Source of the DNA: DASZVB01 sp035545855
GTDB taxonomy: Bacteria > Myxococcota_A > Polyangia > Polyangiales > Polyangiaceae
Assembly: GCA_035545855.1 (NCBI GenBank)
Contig: DASZXK010000013.1
Coordinates: 19,090 to 83,089, forward strand
Length of the DNA: 64,000 nucleotides
Direction: 5' to 3'
Numbering within the stretch: position 1 is the first letter of the stretch; the number at the start of each line of letters is the position of its first letter. The notes beneath the pieces are model-generated. The model was given only the letters and a program-made list of their open reading frames with translations, was not told the DNA's origin and did no database searches. Position numbers and translations under genes: made by a program. This document shows positions 60,880 through 64,000 of this stretch, piece by piece.

Positions 60880-61866
60880 ATGTCGAACATCAGCACCGCC
60901 ATCCGCTTCGACCACACGGCGAAGGAGAACGCTCGCGTCCTCGACTGGTCGAGCGACTTCCAGGACCGGGACAACGCGGACTTCTTCGCCGCGGTCGCGA
61001 AGGAGCTCGCGCGGATCGGGAAGAAATCCGGGGCGAAAGGCGCGACGGTGGACGCGAGCGGCGCGGGCGCCATCGTGCTCGTCGGCGAATACGGCTTTCC
61101 CGGGTACGGGATCCGCACGGCGCAGAACGTGCTCCGCATCGACCGGACTCCGTCGAACTGGTCCCACGTGCTCTTCCTCCAGGAAGGCCTTCCCGCGGAC
61201 GCCGCAGCCATCCGGGATCCGGAGCGTTCGCCCCTCGTACTCGAGAGCACGCTCTCGCAAGGGGTGGGGCTGAACCACTTCGCGTTCAAGAACGGCGTGA
61301 GCGTCGGACGTCTCTCCACGTTCGCGCGCACGGAGTACGACGCCTCGGCGGAGAGCGTCGTGCCGAACGTCGCCGTCCTCTATTTCGCGCTCACGGCGGA
61401 GGAGCGGAGCGCCGTGCTCGAGCGGGCGCTGAACCCCGACGCCGATCAGCTCGGGTACGATCTCTGCGGCCAGCTCGGCGCCTGGTTTTCCTATGGGACG
61501 AGCCGCGGCGCGAAGCCGAACCCGCTCGCGGAGGGCGTGGGCCTCGCGTCGGCGTCGCTCGTACAGCTCGCCTACGACGCCGCGGGCATCGGCCTTGCGC
61601 CGGGCGCCCATCAGCGGAACATCGCGCCGGAGCACATCTGGCAGGCCGTGAAGTTCCTCCACGAGACGTTCTTCGTCATGGAAGGGGGCAAGCACGTCCC
61701 GCGGCTCGTCGGGGGATTCTACTGCGTGCGCGATCGCGCCTGTGTGCAGTACCCGGTCGACGCGAAGGTCCCGCGCTCGCTCTCGGAGCTCGTCGCCTCG
61801 TCGAGGGGCGGCGGCAGGACGGACGGCGGTTCCGGGCGCTCTTCCCTCCGCGGGAAGAAGCGCTGA
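60880..61866 (+). CDS. Unknown protein, possible permuted papain-fold hydrolase
   Basis: 328 residues, ATG 60880 with GAGGAAG ahead, 22 bp after the phosphatase gene. No family is recognised with confidence. The segment NWSHVLFLQEG to VLESTLSQGVG followed much later by GYDLCGQLGAW has the His-then-Cys order of permuted papain/NlpC-like folds (YiiX type), so a peptidase or acyltransferase is possible. The C-terminus is Gly/Ser/Lys-rich. Its place between a phosphodiesterase and an AMP ligase suggests a shared, unknown pathway. Confidence 0.6.
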   Translation: MSNISTAIRFDHTAKENARVLDWSSDFQDRDNADFFAAVAKELARIGKKSGAKGATVDASGAGAIVLVGEYGFPGYGIRTAQNVLRIDRTPSNWSHVLFLQEGLPADAAAIRDPERSPLVLESTLSQGVGLNHFAFKNGVSVGRLSTFARTEYDASAESVVPNVAVLYFALTAEERSAVLERALNPDADQLGYDLCGQLGAWFSYGTSRGAKPNPLAEGVGLASASLVQLAYDAAGIGLAPGAHQRNIAPEHIWQAVKFLHETFFVMEGGKHVPRLVGGFYCVRDRACVQYPVDAKVPRSLSELVASSRGGGRTDGGSGRSSLRGKKR

Positions 61867-61877
61867 ACGGAGTCGAG

Positions 61878-61883
61878 TAGACT
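61878..61883 (+). promoter_or_regulatory. Candidate -10 box for a leaderless start
   Basis: TAGACT, 7 nt before ATG 61891; TAGACTCGGGCGC is identical to that before 47503. Confidence 0.45.
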
Positions 61884-61890
61884 CGGGCGC

Positions 61891-63216
61891 ATGTCCGCGG
61901 CGCCCTCGGTGTTCGACCTCATCGAGCGCGTCGCGACGAGCGGCGGGTACGCGAAGCTCGCCGAGCTGCTGTCCCGGACGGAGCGCATGGTGGAGGGCGA
62001 GCTCGCCCTGCATCAGCGGCGCCGATTCGCGGCCGTGGTCCGGCACGCGCGGGAGACCGTGCCGTACTACGCCGACCTCCCGGCGCTTCCGGAGGAGCCG
62101 TCCCCGGAAGATCTGCTCCGGATCCCGATCCTCCGCCGCGAAACGGTCCGCGATCGGGCCGCGGAGCTCGAGAGCACCCGGTTTCCGAAGGGGCACGCCG
62201 TCGAGCGGGAAGCGAACAGCTCCGGCTCCACGGGGCGGCACGTGACGGTGAAAGTGGACTCGGTCGCGGCGAACGTGGGTCACGGAGTCGCGCTCCGGGA
62301 CTCGGCGTGGCACGGGCGGGATCCCCGACTGAAGGGGGCGACGATCCGCGCCGTCGCGGACGGCGCTCGCGCTCCCGAAGGACGCCGCCTCGAACGCTGG
62401 CTCGCGCACGCGGAGAGCGGCCCGGGCGCGCTCCTCGACGTTCACACGAAGCCCGCAGAACAGCTCGAGTGGCTCCTCCGCGAGAACCCGGCGTACCTCG
62501 CGACGTATCCCTCGAACGCGGGCGCGCTCCTCGAGGAGGCGGAACGGCGCCGCGTGTCCTGGCCCGCGCTCCGGGAGCTAGGGACCTTCGGGGAGGTCTT
62601 GCCGGATGCGCTCCGGGAGACGTGCCGCCGGGTGTGGAACGTGCCGCTCGTCGACGCGTACTCGTGCGTGGAGCTCGGGCAGCTCGCGCTCGAGTGTCCG
62701 CTCGGCGGGCGCTACCACGTGCAGTCGGAGAACGTCCTCCTGGAGGTGCTCCGGGAAGACGGAACGCCGTGCGGCTCCGGCGAGACGGGGCGCGTCGTCG
62801 TGACGGCCCTCCACGGGTTCGTCATGCCCCTCGTCCGGTACGAGGTCGGCGACTACGCGGAGCTCGGCGCGCCTTGCGCGTGTGGCCGGACGCTCCCCGT
62901 CCTCGAGCGGATCCTCGGCCGTGCCCGGAGCACGATCCGCCTTCCGACGGGCGAGCGGATCTGGCCGCGATACGGCTCGAACGTCCTCGGGGGCCTCTTC
63001 CCGGTTCGCCAGTTCCGTTTGCGTCAGGTCGCGCCGTCGCGGCTCGTGCTGGAGATGGTCCTCGATCGCGCGCTGTCCCGCTCGGAAGGGGAAGGGCTCC
63101 GGAAGTTCGTGCTCGGCACGCTTCGGTACCCGTTCGAGCTCGAATTCGTCGAGGTGAGCGACATCCCCCGCTCGCCCGGCGGGAAATTCGAGGACGTCGT
63201 GTGCGAGCTCGAGTGA
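61891..63216 (+). CDS. AMP-dependent ligase of the phenylacetate-CoA ligase/CapK type
   Basis: 441 residues, ATG 61891, 24 bp after the preceding gene. ANL-type adenylation motifs: SSGSTGRHVTVKV as the P-loop, YSCVELGQLALEC, TALHGFVMPLVRYEVGDYAE and a C-terminal CACGRTLPVLERILGRA. The style is that of PaaK/CapK enzymes, including those tied to polysaccharide or secondary-metabolite loci. It should adenylate a carboxylate, with CoA or another acceptor. The final C-terminal catalytic subdomain is short and lacks a clear Lys motif. Confidence 0.82.
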   Translation: MSAAPSVFDLIERVATSGGYAKLAELLSRTERMVEGELALHQRRRFAAVVRHARETVPYYADLPALPEEPSPEDLLRIPILRRETVRDRAAELESTRFPKGHAVEREANSSGSTGRHVTVKVDSVAANVGHGVALRDSAWHGRDPRLKGATIRAVADGARAPEGRRLERWLAHAESGPGALLDVHTKPAEQLEWLLRENPAYLATYPSNAGALLEEAERRRVSWPALRELGTFGEVLPDALRETCRRVWNVPLVDAYSCVELGQLALECPLGGRYHVQSENVLLEVLREDGTPCGSGETGRVVVTALHGFVMPLVRYEVGDYAELGAPCACGRTLPVLERILGRARSTIRLPTGERIWPRYGSNVLGGLFPVRQFRLRQVAPSRLVLEMVLDRALSRSEGEGLRKFVLGTLRYPFELEFVEVSDIPRSPGGKFEDVVCELE

Positions 63217-63223
63217 CTCGCGC

Positions 63224-64000
63224 TCAGAACTCGCAGTGTAGGTTGATCGCTGGCTTCTCGGCGTCGGCCGCGTCGTTGACATCGCCGAAGTCGATGGACG
63301 ACACCCATCCACAGGCGTCCTCCGCCTGCAGGTTGATGTTCGCGATCGAGTACACGTCGAAGGGGACGATGCCCGCGAGATCCGCCGTGAGGACGTTGCC
63401 GGAGATCTGGAAGTCCACCGAGACCTGGTTGTACTGGTAACCGGAGTCGGGAAGCAGGGCGGCGTAGTCGAGCGAGCCTTGGACACGGATGAGCTCGGCG
63501 ACGGAGGGGTTCAGAACCAGCGTGAGCCGTCTCGTCGCCGGGTCGTACCCGGAGCCCGGTGCGGTGAAATGTTGGCACCTGACGGGCACCGCCGGGCACG
63601 CCACGCACTGGTGCGTTGCGAAGTCGCGCCACTGTCCGTTGAACGGTCCGCCCTCGGGCGTCACGCTGCCGTCGACCACGACCGGCGTCTGGCAGAAGAG
63701 GCTGCCGTCGACGTCACCGGCTTCCGTGGGGACCGAAACGTCCGCCGTGGACGCGTCGCGCCCTCCGGCGCTCGCCCCACCGACATTGGCGCCGCCCGTG
63801 TTCGCGCCGCCCGCGTTCGTGCCGCCCGCACCGGAAGCGCCGCCGCTGCCCTTGCCGCCCTGGCCCCCGACGCCGCTGTCGCGGATCGGGCTGTCCGTCC
63901 CTCCGTCCGACGGCGGAACTTGCCGGCTCTTCGTCGACGAGGAGCAGGCGCTCGCGACGGCGGCGACTGCCGCTACCCGAAGAACCTGACGAGCGGCGCG
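63224..64000 (-). CDS. Lipoprotein with Gly-rich linker, 5' end beyond the window
   Basis: The frame is open from the stop at 63224 to the very last base, so the start codon lies outside. The visible N-terminus reads RAARQVLRVAAVAAVASAC, the end of a lipoprotein leader with its Cys. A Gly/Ala/Asn linker follows (GGASGAGGTNAGGANTGG). The final 150 residues are a beta-rich domain with a CVACPAVPVRC-type disulphide loop and no recognised family. A GTG at 63679 begins only an inner part and is not the start. Convergent with the AMP ligase gene. Confidence 0.75.
   Translation of the reverse strand, partial: RAARQVLRVAAVAAVASACSSSTKSRQVPPSDGGTDSPIRDSGVGGQGGKGSGGASGAGGTNAGGANTGGANVGGASAGGRDASTADVSVPTEAGDVDGSLFCQTPVVVDGSVTPEGGPFNGQWRDFATHQCVACPAVPVRCQHFTAPGSGYDPATRRLTLVLNPSVAELIRVQGSLDYAALLPDSGYQYNQVSVDFQISGNVLTADLAGIVPFDVYSIANINLQAEDACGWVSSIDFGDVNDAADAEKPAINLHCEF

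Noticed and set aside
63224..63679. Complete small gene starting at GTG 63679
   Set aside because: The frame stays open to the window end and includes a Gly-rich linker and lipoprotein leader, so this GTG is internal.
1..64000. Mobile elements, CRISPR arrays, tRNA or rRNA genes
   Set aside because: I looked for transposase motifs, regularly spaced repeats and tRNA-like cloverleaf ends and found none.

Overview
The DNA is very GC-rich with almost all third codon positions G or C. It encodes Hanks-type Ser/Thr kinases, a sigma54 enhancer-binding regulator, orphan hybrid histidine kinases and many lipoproteins whose anchor cysteine is followed by long Gly/Ser/Ala/Asn linkers. Together these point to a myxobacterium of the Polyangiales type (Myxococcota). 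That placement is an inference from gene style; no rRNA gene is present. I see no tRNA, rRNA, CRISPR array, insertion sequence or phage gene, so this reads as ordinary chromosome rich in signalling and secreted proteins.

Layout. 1-9.9 kb: start of an efflux adaptor (-), a secreted SGNH/CE2-like esterase, two Ser/Thr kinases flanking a hybrid histidine kinase (-), an exported lipoprotein superoxide dismutase and a tiny lipoprotein. 9.9-19.1 kb: a sigma54 two-component pair (-) divergent from a TolC / membrane-fusion / RND pump operon ending in a universal stress protein; a good -24/-12 promoter and a candidate enhancer site lie between them. 19.2-22 kb: a lipoprotein intradiol dioxygenase and a DUF2341/LamG lipoprotein, divergent around a perfect AT-rich palindrome. 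22-30 kb: a tightly overlapping (-) operon of acetyl-CoA synthetase, E1alpha, E1beta, E2, acyl carrier protein, an isoaspartyl methyltransferase/erythromycin-esterase fusion and an MscS channel.

30-41.7 kb: OmpA-type lipoprotein, second hybrid kinase, small Cys-rich lipoprotein, fatty-acid desaturase, DUF4142 lipoprotein, AraC regulator, a GMC oxidoreductase with a small membrane partner, CBS protein, coiled-coil protein, and a YeeE/YedE pair in which one half is fused to a triheme cytochrome c. 41.9-54.4 kb: nucleoside kinase, CARDB protein, SDR, patatin-like protein, a large secreted lipoprotein, small membrane protein, LysR regulator, DsbA-like protein, Old Yellow Enzyme and a LamG lipoprotein. 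54.4-64 kb: a diadenylate-cyclase-like protein, three more lipoproteins (one an epoxide-hydrolase-like enzyme), a PhoD-like phosphoesterase / unknown / AMP-ligase cluster, and a lipoprotein running off the right end.

Cross-cutting signals. Several genes lack a Shine-Dalgarno sequence and instead have a TANNNT box 6-10 nt before the start codon, suggesting leaderless transcripts. The Gly-rich lipoprotein linker is joined to at least eight unrelated C-terminal domains, and a cysteine repeat is shared between distant loci.
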